A stretch of DNA of 31,324 nt from JAOAFX01 sp049700315 (GTDB lineage: Bacteria; Hydrothermota; Tepidihabitantia; SM23-42; JAOAFX01): assembly GCA_049700315.1 (NCBI GenBank), contig JBNAVN010000030.1, positions 1-31,324 on the forward strand, read 5' to 3'. The position numbers and the translations under genes are program-made. Each line of letters begins with the position of its first letter. Position 1 is the first letter of the stretch. Under the pieces are notes generated by a model. The model did no database searches. It worked only from the letters and a program-made list of their open reading frames with translations, and was not told where the DNA came from. Of the stretch, positions 18,071 to 26,120 are shown piece by piece.

Positions 18071-18091
18071 GCAACAGGACAGGCTCTTGCC

Positions 18092-18119
18092 TTGACATTG
18101 TTTTTAATATTACTATAAT
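18092..18119 (+). promoter_or_regulatory. Promoter of the B12-type radical SAM gene, leaderless
   Basis: Consensus TTGACA (18092-18097) and TATAAT (18114-18119) with a 16-base spacer. The ATG at 18126 comes six bases after the -10 box, at the predicted transcription start, and no Shine-Dalgarno exists. Confidence 0.78.
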
Positions 18120-18125
18120 GTAATA

Positions 18126-19478
18126 ATGGAAAGGCACCTCCTCCTCATTAATCCAATAAATCAAAGATTTTCTAAAAATCGAGTTGGACTGACTGCAAAC
18201 CGCGCAACAAGGTTTCAACCCCTTGGATTGGGTATACTTGCTTCATTAACCCCTGACAACTGGAAAATAAGATTGATTGATGAAAATTTTGAGCAATTTT
18301 ATTATCAGGAGGCAGACCTTGTCGGTATCACAGCATTTACTGCTACTGCAACCCGTGCTTATGAAATCGCCCAAGTTTTTCGTCAGAAAAAAGTCCCGGT
18401 TGTGATGGGTGGATTCCATATCACGATGTGCGCTGATGAGGCACTTAATTTTGCTGATGTTTTGGTTATTGGTGAAGCAGAAAATATATGGCAGGAATTG
18501 CTTAAAGATTTCGAAAAAGACAATCTAAGAAAAATATACAAGGGCACACCCGCTGATTTGAAAAAACTTCCATTACCCAAACGTGAAATCTTTTCAAGTA
18601 ATTATATCTTTGGTTCAGTTGAGACAAGTCGTGGCTGTCCAATTGATTGCAAATTCTGTTCGGTAAGCACATTTTATGGTAAAAATCAAAGATTCAGACC
18701 TGTTGAAGATGTGCTCAATGAACTAAAAACAATACCCCAGAAAAAGATATTTTTTGTTGATGATAATATCATTGGATACACAACTTCATCAAGGGAGAGA
18801 GTTAAGGATTTATGTCGGGGAATGATTGAAAAAAACATAAAAAAAGACTGGTGGTGTCAAACCACATTCTCCTTTGGAGAAGATGATGAATTACTCTATC
18901 TCGCTTCAAAGAGTGGTTGTAAGCTCCTCTTCATTGGTATTGAAGCAGGAGATATTGAAGGTTTGAAGACAATAAAAAAGCGGTTGAATTTAAAAAAAGG
19001 AAACCAGAAAATAGAAATGATATTACGCCGCATAAATGAATATGGCATCGGCGTGATCGGGGCATTTATGTTTGGAATGGATACAGATACAGCTAAGATA
19101 ATAAAAGAAAGAACAGAATACATACTAAAAAGCAATGCCAACGCAATCCAGATAACCTATCTCACACCATTACCGGGAACAGAATTGTTTTATGAACTCC
19201 ATAAACAGGGTAGAATCATCTATACAAAATATCCTGAAGACTGGGAACATTATACATTTGCTGAGGTCACATACCATCCGCTTTCTATCACACCCTCTGA
19301 ACTTGAAAATGCAAGACAGTATGTAGTAAAAAAAATCTATAACTGGAATGCAGTATTAAAAAAGTTTATAAAAACTTTATGGAGAACCAAAAGCATAATT
19401 TCAAGCCTCTGGGCACTTGCCTTCAATCTTTTTTTGCGCCAGGCAACGATAAGGAGTTATCGTTTGGGTTCAAAATAA
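18126..19478 (+). CDS. B12-binding-type radical SAM protein
   Basis: A 450-residue protein. Residues 1-140 form a cobalamin-binding-like Rossmann domain (PLGLGILASLTP, DLVGITAFTATATRAYEIA, VVMGGFHITM, VLVIGEAE), though the classical DxHxxG loop is not evident. The radical SAM core starts at ETSRGCPIDCKFC with iron-sulphur ligands Cys171, Cys175 and Cys178. Later marks are FFVDDNIIG, LLFIGIEAGD, GVIGAFMFGMD and TYLTPLPGTELF, typical of the BchE/HpnJ-like group that modifies lipids, hopanoids or tetrapyrroles. The substrate cannot be inferred. The C-terminal 80 residues are helical and basic. It stands alone on the plus strand, divergent from the tRNA-led operon, and its stop is two bases from the end of the convergent KAS III gene. 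Confidence 0.87.
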   Translation: MERHLLLINPINQRFSKNRVGLTANRATRFQPLGLGILASLTPDNWKIRLIDENFEQFYYQEADLVGITAFTATATRAYEIAQVFRQKKVPVVMGGFHITMCADEALNFADVLVIGEAENIWQELLKDFEKDNLRKIYKGTPADLKKLPLPKREIFSSNYIFGSVETSRGCPIDCKFCSVSTFYGKNQRFRPVEDVLNELKTIPQKKIFFVDDNIIGYTTSSRERVKDLCRGMIEKNIKKDWWCQTTFSFGEDDELLYLASKSGCKLLFIGIEAGDIEGLKTIKKRLNLKKGNQKIEMILRRINEYGIGVIGAFMFGMDTDTAKIIKERTEYILKSNANAIQITYLTPLPGTELFYELHKQGRIIYTKYPEDWEHYTFAEVTYHPLSITPSELENARQYVVKKIYNWNAVLKKFIKTLWRTKSIISSLWALAFNLFLRQATIRSYRLGSK

Positions 19479-19480
19479 TA

Positions 19481-20506
19481 TCACCAAATAACTGCAATTA
19501 CACCTGCAGAAAAACCACTTGCACCACCCACGAGCAAAACTTTCATACCCTTTTTTAATCTTCCCTGTTCAATTGCAGTACAAAGGGCAATGGGAATGCT
19601 TGCTGCACCGGTATTGCCATAATGGTCAACTGTAACAACGGTTTTTTCAAAAGGGATATTCACTTTATTCAGAATATCACGCATTATCTTAATCGTCACC
19701 TGATGTCCTATGACGAGGTCAACATCTTCTGGTTTCCAGCCCACACCCTTCATAACCCTTTTTATAACCGGTGGAATCTTTTCCAGCGCAAGTTCAAGAA
19801 TCTTCTCACTATCTGATAAAAAATATGTTACATCTATATCTGAATCTTCAGGACACCTTGGATACATTGTTCCACCTGCCATCACTGTAGCAACCTTCCA
19901 GTGCTCGCCATAGGTTTCAAATTGGCTTGCGATGATGACACGCTCAGAATCACCAGGGACCAAAATTGCTGCTGCACCAGCATCACCAAGAGTCAACCCT
20001 GCAGCCTTGTATTTCAGCTCATCCCTTGTCCTTATATTGTAGCAAACCCAGTTAGTTATAACCTCACCAGTGGTGACAAGCGCAGTCTTTGCCTTACCAC
20101 TCTTTATCATTGCATCAGCGATATCAAGACCATTAATAAACGAATTACAGGCATTTTTTACATCAAATGCCGAAACTTTTTTTAATCCTAATTTTTCAGC
20201 AACCACATTAACAGTTGCCGGCTCATCAATATCATGGTCACAGGCACAGAATAGCAATAAATCTATTGAATCAGTTAAAATCTTTGCCTGTTCAATTGCC
20301 TTTTTTGCTGCAAATGTAGCCAGGTCTGATGCATCAAGTTCCCCTCTTGCCTCATGGTGTTCTTTGCAACCAGTCATTTTAGTCAGTAGCCCATAAGGAA
20401 GACCGAAACGTTCTTTAAACTGCAATTTCTTTTCTATATCTATCGTCTTAACAACCCTTTCTGGAACATAATAACTTATAGATAGAATACTCGTCATCTT
20501 TGCCAT
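19481..20506 (-). CDS. 3-oxoacyl-ACP synthase III-like (KAS III) enzyme
   Basis: A 341-residue thiolase-fold condensing enzyme that would join an acyl-CoA starter to a malonyl-type extender or a second acyl chain. The Cys-His-Asn triad of the FabH family is complete: Cys120 in DVKNACNSF, His268 in VIGHQVT and Asn298 in DHYGNTGAAS. The glycine-rich end VGGASGFSAGVIAVIW is typical. Some family-typical motifs differ from E. coli FabH, and no other fatty acid gene lies nearby, so a specialised FabH, OleA-like or HMG-CoA synthase-like role is possible. ATG 20506 lies six bases from a -10 box and lacks a Shine-Dalgarno. The gene follows the SPASM radical SAM gene by 84 bases on the same strand but has its own promoter. 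Confidence 0.88.
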   Translation of the reverse strand: MAKMTSILSISYYVPERVVKTIDIEKKLQFKERFGLPYGLLTKMTGCKEHHEARGELDASDLATFAAKKAIEQAKILTDSIDLLLFCACDHDIDEPATVNVVAEKLGLKKVSAFDVKNACNSFINGLDIADAMIKSGKAKTALVTTGEVITNWVCYNIRTRDELKYKAAGLTLGDAGAAAILVPGDSERVIIASQFETYGEHWKVATVMAGGTMYPRCPEDSDIDVTYFLSDSEKILELALEKIPPVIKRVMKGVGWKPEDVDLVIGHQVTIKIMRDILNKVNIPFEKTVVTVDHYGNTGAASIPIALCTAIEQGRLKKGMKVLLVGGASGFSAGVIAVIW

Positions 20507-20512
20507 TATTAT

Positions 20513-20540
20513 ATTATATCCGGAATGTTAATTATTGCAA
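20513..20540 (-). promoter_or_regulatory. Promoter of the KAS III-like gene, leaderless
   Basis: Minus-strand TTGCAA (20535-20540) and perfect TATAAT (20513-20518) with a 16-base spacer. Six bases separate the -10 box from ATG 20506, so the mRNA should begin at the start codon. Confidence 0.65.
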
Positions 20541-20590
20541 TAATTTCATACATTATTATTTGTGTATACAATCTTAACTCGCCATCTTCA

Positions 20591-21775
20591 CTAACTCATT
20601 TTCTCTAATATTCCCTGGGCATGCTCAAATTTGATCGGTAAAGTATCGTCAAAAAATTCCAATAACTCTTTGTGATGTTTTTTGAGTATACAATAACTGC
20701 AGGGTTTATTAAAATATCTTTTCAGTCTTGATTCAACAATCTCTGGTTCTCTCAAAATATTGCCGATTGAAACAGGCAGAAAATTACAGGGCCAGAGATT
20801 TCCTTCGGTATCAATATATATGTGTTGTGTTCCTGCACCACAGCCAAATTTTTCTGGATCTTCAATAAATGGCGATGTGATGATTTTCAACCCATTCTTT
20901 TCTTTTGAAAATTGAGTATGTAGTAATTTGAGTCTTTCTAATTCGTCATTGTTTAGATAATGTCCTTCTTTTCTTTCAAATAATCTGCCCGTGCATAAAG
21001 GTTCAAGAAGGAACAATTCATCAACATCTAAACTTTTCATAAAATTGATAAATTCTTCTATATCCCCATCCTGTAGTAATATCTTTGTAGCAACGGTCTG
21101 AACCACTGTATATAATTTAGCTTTTTTGGCATTTTCTATTGCATTAACTGCAATATTAAATGCACCGTCTTTTCCCCTTGATTGGTCATTGACCTTTGGG
21201 TCATAATGGTCAAGGCTGATTGAGATTGAAAAGAGTCCAGAATCCTTTAATTTTTTAGCCCTCTCTTTATTAAGCCCGTATCCAGAAGTGAGGATGACAA
21301 AAGAAAGCTCTTTTGAATATCTCTCAATCAGTTCATCAATATCATTTCTTAATAAAGGTTCACCACCTGTAAAAACGATCGTGCTCGCACCCCAGTCCCT
21401 GCACAAATTTATCATTCTATCTAATTCATCTATTGCAGGTTCTTTATCCGGTGAATTACCAGCGCTACAATACCAGCAATTGAAAGGACATTTGCGGTTG
21501 ACGGCGATAAATGCCTGACCAAAAAGGGTATCACCATTTTTCAAAACAAACTTATTTGTATAATGCCTTAAATGGCGTTTGAAACTCTCTGAAGGAATGG
21601 GCGGAATGAGAAAGAATAAGACTGCCTTATCTTCAAATTCATTTATCCTCTCATCTTTGAGAGCAGTCCGGAATAGTTTTAAACAGGAAAAAATTGATTT
21701 GATACCACCATTGTTTAGAATATGCAGAAATTCCTTTGCAAAGATTGACCTGCCTTTGTAAAATATTTTTTGCAT
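20591..21775 (-). CDS. Radical SAM/SPASM domain protein
   Basis: A 394-residue protein. After about 90 residues of mixed sequence, the radical SAM core has the motif NRKCPFNCWYCSAG with Cys96, Cys100 and Cys103. These are followed by VFTGGEPLL (SAM contact) and SISISLDHYDP. The C-terminal part carries the SPASM-type auxiliary cluster region: FGCGAGTQHIYIDTEGNLWP, then CNFLPVSIGNIL and KPCSYC. SPASM enzymes often modify ribosomal peptides or act in cofactor maturation (PqqE, anSME, heme d1-type), but no precursor peptide gene is visible nearby, so the substrate is unknown. The upstream 108 bases hold two hairpins and no clear promoter. There is no good Shine-Dalgarno before ATG 21775. Confidence 0.86.
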   Translation of the reverse strand: MQKIFYKGRSIFAKEFLHILNNGGIKSIFSCLKLFRTALKDERINEFEDKAVLFFLIPPIPSESFKRHLRHYTNKFVLKNGDTLFGQAFIAVNRKCPFNCWYCSAGNSPDKEPAIDELDRMINLCRDWGASTIVFTGGEPLLRNDIDELIERYSKELSFVILTSGYGLNKERAKKLKDSGLFSISISLDHYDPKVNDQSRGKDGAFNIAVNAIENAKKAKLYTVVQTVATKILLQDGDIEEFINFMKSLDVDELFLLEPLCTGRLFERKEGHYLNNDELERLKLLHTQFSKEKNGLKIITSPFIEDPEKFGCGAGTQHIYIDTEGNLWPCNFLPVSIGNILREPEIVESRLKRYFNKPCSYCILKKHHKELLEFFDDTLPIKFEHAQGILEKMS

Positions 21776-21801
21776 GTCTATTTATTTCATTAAAATCGGA
21801 A

Positions 21802-21817
21802 GCCCAATCATTTGGGC
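21802..21817. other. Short perfect inverted repeat before SPASM gene
   Basis: GCCCAA and TTGGGC flank a four-base loop, 27 bases upstream of ATG 21775. It could be an operator or part of a weak terminator (a short T run follows on the minus strand); the sequence does not decide. Confidence 0.35.
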
Positions 21818-21846
21818 GACTGCATTAAAGGCGAAATTTTTTGTTT

Positions 21847-21877
21847 TAATGGGAGCAGGATTTACCTGCCCCCATTA
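21847..21877 (-). terminator. Hairpin after the S8 peptidase gene, no U tract
   Basis: A 13-pair stem with one G:U (AATGGGGGCAGG on the minus strand against CCTGCTCCCATT, closed by a further A:T pair) and a five-base loop, seven bases after the stop. It is followed by A-rich, not T-rich, sequence on the minus strand, so it is either a Rho-assisted end or an mRNA-stabilising hairpin. Confidence 0.55.
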
Positions 21878-21883
21878 CTTGTT

Positions 21884-24800
21884 CTACTTCAGCATTATCA
21901 CTTTCTTTATTGAACTGGTTTGATCGGTCTCAAATTTGACGAAATAAACACCAGCGCCAAGTTTTCTTCCTTGATCATCATCACCTGACCATTGCAACTG
22001 ATAACCACCTTTTTCTTGTTTCTCATTAACCAGTTGACGCACCAGCCGACCTGTATTATCATAGATACTCAAATTGACCTTTGTTTTAACAGGAAGATTG
22101 TATTCCAGGTGAGTGGCATTGCGGAAAGGACTTGCAATGGAAATAAATGAATAACCGCTTGCCTGACTTGCTGGTTTTTCTTCCACAACAACGAGTGGAT
22201 TGTGGGTAACCATCCAGAGGCGGACATAATTGCTGTATAATGAGTGCGGACCGAATGGTATTCCTAATGAAGCAAGATGCATAGGCCATTTGCCTTCTCT
22301 TTCACTTAGTGGCACTTTCTCTAAGTTTTTGTGCGGTAGCAGATTGGCATAATAAGCAGGATAATAAGCTTCAACCCTTCTTGTATTCCACGCCTGACAA
22401 TATTCAGTGAGTTCAGCCGGATATTTGTTGTTAACCTTTCCCGTAATATGCTCTATGATCAAAGAGATTGCATCTTTTAATGAGAAAGGATAACCCCAGG
22501 CAACCCTTGCATAGATTCTACCTGCAAGTGAACCGAATAATTTAGGTGCAGGGTCATAAGGATAATAACCAGTGCCATTTGCCGACAGGTCTTTGCGCAT
22601 ACCATAGAATGGTAATGGGTCAACTGAATAGGCATAGGCACGGCCTGGCCTTATTGCCTTGTAAAATCCTTTTGCCGCAAAGATAAAATCGCGTTTCCAG
22701 CCTTCAGGTAATTGAGGCAGACTGCTGGCGTTAAATTCAAGTTTCACTTCATCACCGGATTTCATTATCACAAATTTGTTGTCACCTTTCTGCAGTAATG
22801 GCAAGACATCACCGTAACGGGTATAGTATCCTGCTGCCTGAGCATAATCAATCTGAATCTTTGTAGCATATTCAAATTCGCCAGGATATTTACCATCATC
22901 AGAAACATAGGCAGAATAGCCATAATAGTGCAGATCCGCAGAAACAGGTGTGAGTTCAGCAACGCGATAACTATTATCTGTATTTGTAGTGACCCAGACT
23001 TTATCAAGATAGACTTCGTGGTGGAAGGTGATTCTTATCTTGTGTTCGTTACCATTGAATATGGATTTGCCATTTTCATCATAGAGTGGGTATGTTACAA
23101 GTTTTTTATGTCCTGCAGGCATGCCACAGGATTTTATCCTATGCCACTTGCCATTATTACAGACCTCAACAATTGGATTCTGAACCTTCATCCCTTTCTG
23201 GTATGCCTCATATATATCGCTCACCTCTTTGATCTTTCCGGCATCAGGGAAACGAGTGCTTCCATAAAGACAAAGCACTGCCTTATTTGGTTCACTCAAT
23301 GTACCAAGATCAAATGTGATTGTGAACGGCTTGGCAAATCCTGAATAGCCCGTCAACTCAAAAGGAGCGAAATTTCGGTCAATCTCCTGTAGATAATAAG
23401 TTATATCCTCGCCTTTTCCATTCAATGCTTTGTAGATCGGCTTCTCATAACCACTGTAAATCTTCAATCCCTGATAACCAGGCCAGAGCAATGCCTCATT
23501 AGGATACACATCACAATCTGCAGGATGATCAACAACATATAACTGAACTTCATCAAGATAACTCACTTCCTGTAGCATTTCATTCACACTCAGACAGTAT
23601 TTACCGTTTACCGGCATCAGTTTGGCACCATCAATCTTCACATATTCATCATAATCCGGAGGTGCATAAAGATTTACGCCCATTACCTGACCAATCCAGG
23701 TACCAATGTCACCACCGGTAATGATATCGCCCACAAAGTAACTATTGTTCTTGTTGTGCGTAAACAGCAATGGGCAGGAAGATTTAATATACACATCATT
23801 GGCAACGCATGCATAAATGGAACCATCATTTCCCACATAGGCTTCAGCAGAATCATCAGGGATATTGATTGTGAATAACTGGTCACTCGTCACACTCTGG
23901 GCGGTAATTTTAAGAGAATAAGCGCTGGTCAAAGTATTCCACAGGCGCAATTTCAACTGATTCCGTACTCCGCTACCATGGTATCCCCACCACTCAAGGG
24001 TCATTTCTTCAATTGCTGTATCAGGGACTCCTGTCAAAGTAAATTTATACAACTGTAAATCCTGATGCGCTGAATCCTGTGGAGAACCTGCAGTCACCCA
24101 CCATTGATTGTCTAATGCTGATATCTGTTGTTTCTCGGTCGTTGTCGCAGGGATCCAGACAGGGTTTGTTGGTGCAGGCGGAATACCAGAATCTGCATTG
24201 GCAACTTTCCAGGCATCGCAATCAGGGGTTGTTACTTCATAAACCCTTGCTGCGACAAAATTCTTTTTCAGTGTATCATCGTAGTGCAGGGTGTCGGTTG
24301 AAAGATTGGCAATACCAAAGGCAGTATAATGATTACCACAGGAACCGACTGTGAAATTATCAAATGTAATCAATGTATCTTTATTCTGAAGGAGTGAACT
24401 GATTGTTCGGTTGCTTGTGTACACAGTAGTTGCCCCTCTCTTTATCTGACAGACAACAGGGATATTGTTTTCATCATAGGTGCCTGCATTCTTAAAACGG
24501 ATCTGGGGTTGGATCACTGTATACTCACGTTCCCTTATTCCAGGCACAACAATTGTCTGAACACGCATGTTATGGTGTGGTGTTGGTGGTGGTGTTTGCT
24601 GTAATGCCCTGTAGAGATTTATTCTACCCCAACCATAATTATTATTGGGATAGGGTGCACCACCTGAAGGTTGGTCACAGGTTGTATAGAAGATTTCGTA
24701 CAACTGGTTAGGCGTGAGGTTACCATTCTTTTCAAGTAGTATAGCAGTTCCACCGGTTACATGAGGAGATGCCATTGAGGTACCGCTCATTGATGTGTAT

Positions 24801-25948
24801 CCACCATTATTGTATGAAGAACGAACATTAGCTCCCGGGGCAGAAACATCTGGTTTTAGAAGATTCCAGGTTGAATAATACCAGTACTGTGGGTCATTCC
24901 AGGGACTCTGGTTCGGTGCTGGACCACGGCTTGAAAAACTCGCCATTGTATCCTCAATTGTTGTCGCACCAACACCAATTACAGTTGGATGATTTCCTGG
25001 TGCATTTGCTGTGCCTGGATTAGGACCGCTATTACCATTGGAGAATACAGGGAATATATCAAGACTTTTCCAGTTCAGAATTATATCCCACCAGTGCAAA
25101 TCTGTCTGACCCGAACTTCCCCAGGAATTACCGATCACCCTGATGTCAACTCCGCCCTGTTTCAAATTTGCCAGATACTGCATACAGGTATCAATCCAGG
25201 CATACTGTCCAGAGCCACCAGAATCAAATGCCTTGGTTGGAATATATTGAGCACCATATGCTACACCGACATCATTGGCAAATGGTCCAGGACCATCACC
25301 ACCGCACATTGTACCCATTGTGTGAGTACCATGACCATGGTCATCATAGGGTGTTGATTGACCACTTACACCATCAATCCAGTAAGGAGAAAGCCACTTA
25401 CCAGCAAGTGCTTCGTGCGTTGTCAACACACCAGTATCAACCTGACCAATAATAATCCCTGAACCACTGTATCCAGCATACCAGCAGGAATCTGCCTTTA
25501 TTTTTGTAATATTCCATTCTGGTGCACGACCTGTAACATCCTGCTCAGGTGAAATCTCAGCATCCAGTTTTATTATTCCATTATGACAGATAAACCATAT
25601 ATCATCCCTTTTTGCCAGTTCATAAATAATCGCCTTTATCGCTTTCAAATGAAAACCATTGAAAATCCAGAACTGTCCGCCCACTTCTGCCATTTCCCTG
25701 GGTAGAGTTTTGAGGTAATTGACAATATCACGCTGGGAATTCAATGCAATATTTTTGAATACTACACATTTTTCTTGAGGAGTCATACCACGCAACTGGT
25801 CATAAGGATATTCTGTCATCATATGAACAATGACAACAATCTTTTCATTATCTGTAGCATTCCTTAATATGTCGGCAAGTTCCGGGGTTATCTTACCCGG
25901 AATTGCTGGCCTTATCGCCAGCAAGACACTCAGCATCAATCCAAACAT
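21884..25948 (-). CDS. Subtilisin-like serine peptidase S8, secreted, with sorting domain
   Basis: A 1354-residue exported protease. A short signal peptide (MFGLMLSVLLAIRPAIPG) is followed by an I9-like propeptide region and the S8 domain at about residues 155-430. The triad is visible: Asp171 in GQVDTGV, His206 in GHGTHTMG and Ser391 in GTSMASPHVTGG, with the oxyanion Asn in FSNGNSGPN. The long middle (about 430-1270) looks like beta-sandwich modules, with a CARDB-like stretch near MRVQTIVVPG. The end is a FlgD-like sorting domain (LSIYDNTGRLVRQL, LQWSGDDDQGRKL, GAGVYFVKF) finishing VIMLK, like the other two secreted proteins here. The start has AAAGGAGG six bases upstream, and the promoter at 26028-26055 leaves a leader of about 73 bases. 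Probable role: extracellular protein breakdown for nutrition. Confidence 0.92.
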   Translation of the reverse strand: MFGLMLSVLLAIRPAIPGKITPELADILRNATDNEKIVVIVHMMTEYPYDQLRGMTPQEKCVVFKNIALNSQRDIVNYLKTLPREMAEVGGQFWIFNGFHLKAIKAIIYELAKRDDIWFICHNGIIKLDAEISPEQDVTGRAPEWNITKIKADSCWYAGYSGSGIIIGQVDTGVLTTHEALAGKWLSPYWIDGVSGQSTPYDDHGHGTHTMGTMCGGDGPGPFANDVGVAYGAQYIPTKAFDSGGSGQYAWIDTCMQYLANLKQGGVDIRVIGNSWGSSGQTDLHWWDIILNWKSLDIFPVFSNGNSGPNPGTANAPGNHPTVIGVGATTIEDTMASFSSRGPAPNQSPWNDPQYWYYSTWNLLKPDVSAPGANVRSSYNNGGYTSMSGTSMASPHVTGGTAILLEKNGNLTPNQLYEIFYTTCDQPSGGAPYPNNNYGWGRINLYRALQQTPPPTPHHNMRVQTIVVPGIREREYTVIQPQIRFKNAGTYDENNIPVVCQIKRGATTVYTSNRTISSLLQNKDTLITFDNFTVGSCGNHYTAFGIANLSTDTLHYDDTLKKNFVAARVYEVTTPDCDAWKVANADSGIPPAPTNPVWIPATTTEKQQISALDNQWWVTAGSPQDSAHQDLQLYKFTLTGVPDTAIEEMTLEWWGYHGSGVRNQLKLRLWNTLTSAYSLKITAQSVTSDQLFTINIPDDSAEAYVGNDGSIYACVANDVYIKSSCPLLFTHNKNNSYFVGDIITGGDIGTWIGQVMGVNLYAPPDYDEYVKIDGAKLMPVNGKYCLSVNEMLQEVSYLDEVQLYVVDHPADCDVYPNEALLWPGYQGLKIYSGYEKPIYKALNGKGEDITYYLQEIDRNFAPFELTGYSGFAKPFTITFDLGTLSEPNKAVLCLYGSTRFPDAGKIKEVSDIYEAYQKGMKVQNPIVEVCNNGKWHRIKSCGMPAGHKKLVTYPLYDENGKSIFNGNEHKIRITFHHEVYLDKVWVTTNTDNSYRVAELTPVSADLHYYGYSAYVSDDGKYPGEFEYATKIQIDYAQAAGYYTRYGDVLPLLQKGDNKFVIMKSGDEVKLEFNASSLPQLPEGWKRDFIFAAKGFYKAIRPGRAYAYSVDPLPFYGMRKDLSANGTGYYPYDPAPKLFGSLAGRIYARVAWGYPFSLKDAISLIIEHITGKVNNKYPAELTEYCQAWNTRRVEAYYPAYYANLLPHKNLEKVPLSEREGKWPMHLASLGIPFGPHSLYSNYVRLWMVTHNPLVVVEEKPASQASGYSFISIASPFRNATHLEYNLPVKTKVNLSIYDNTGRLVRQLVNEKQEKGGYQLQWSGDDDQGRKLGAGVYFVKFETDQTSSIKKVIMLK

Positions 25949-26007
25949 ATATGCCTCCTTTTTTTATTTTATCTCATCTCTTCATCATCAGATTTTCTTA
26001 TCGACTC

Positions 26008-26018
26008 TCACCTCCTTT
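26008..26018 (-). promoter_or_regulatory. Eleven-base perfect Shine-Dalgarno without a nearby start
   Basis: Minus-strand AAAGGAGGTGA is a full match to the usual 16S rRNA 3' end. It sits at the predicted very 5' end of the S8 peptidase mRNA, about 60 bases before the real ATG, which has its own AAAGGAGG. The only nearby starts open frames of a few codons. A ribosome standby site or leader peptide is possible. Confidence 0.5.
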
Positions 26019-26027
26019 CAATGATAA

Positions 26028-26055
26028 ATTATATATATTTCTTCAAGTTTGTCAA
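26028..26055 (-). promoter_or_regulatory. Promoter of the S8 peptidase gene
   Basis: Minus-strand consensus TTGACA (26050-26055) and TATAAT (26028-26033) with a 16-base spacer. It lies just after the hairpin that ends the upstream gene, so the peptidase is probably transcribed on its own. Confidence 0.8.
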
Positions 26056-26065
26056 TACTGTTTTG

Positions 26066-26093
26066 CCCCTGGATGCCCGAAGGCACCCAGGGG
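26066..26093 (-). terminator. Strong hairpin with UUCG tetraloop after BNR-repeat gene
   Basis: On the minus strand a 12-pair stem with one G:U (CCCCTGGGTGCC/GGCATCCAGGGG) closes on a C(TTCG)G loop, a very stable RNA tetraloop, about 28 bases after the stop. No T run follows, so termination may need a factor, or the hairpin may protect the mRNA end. Confidence 0.6.
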
Positions 26094-26120
26094 ATCCGAA
26101 AGGGGGCTGTGTTTCAATTT

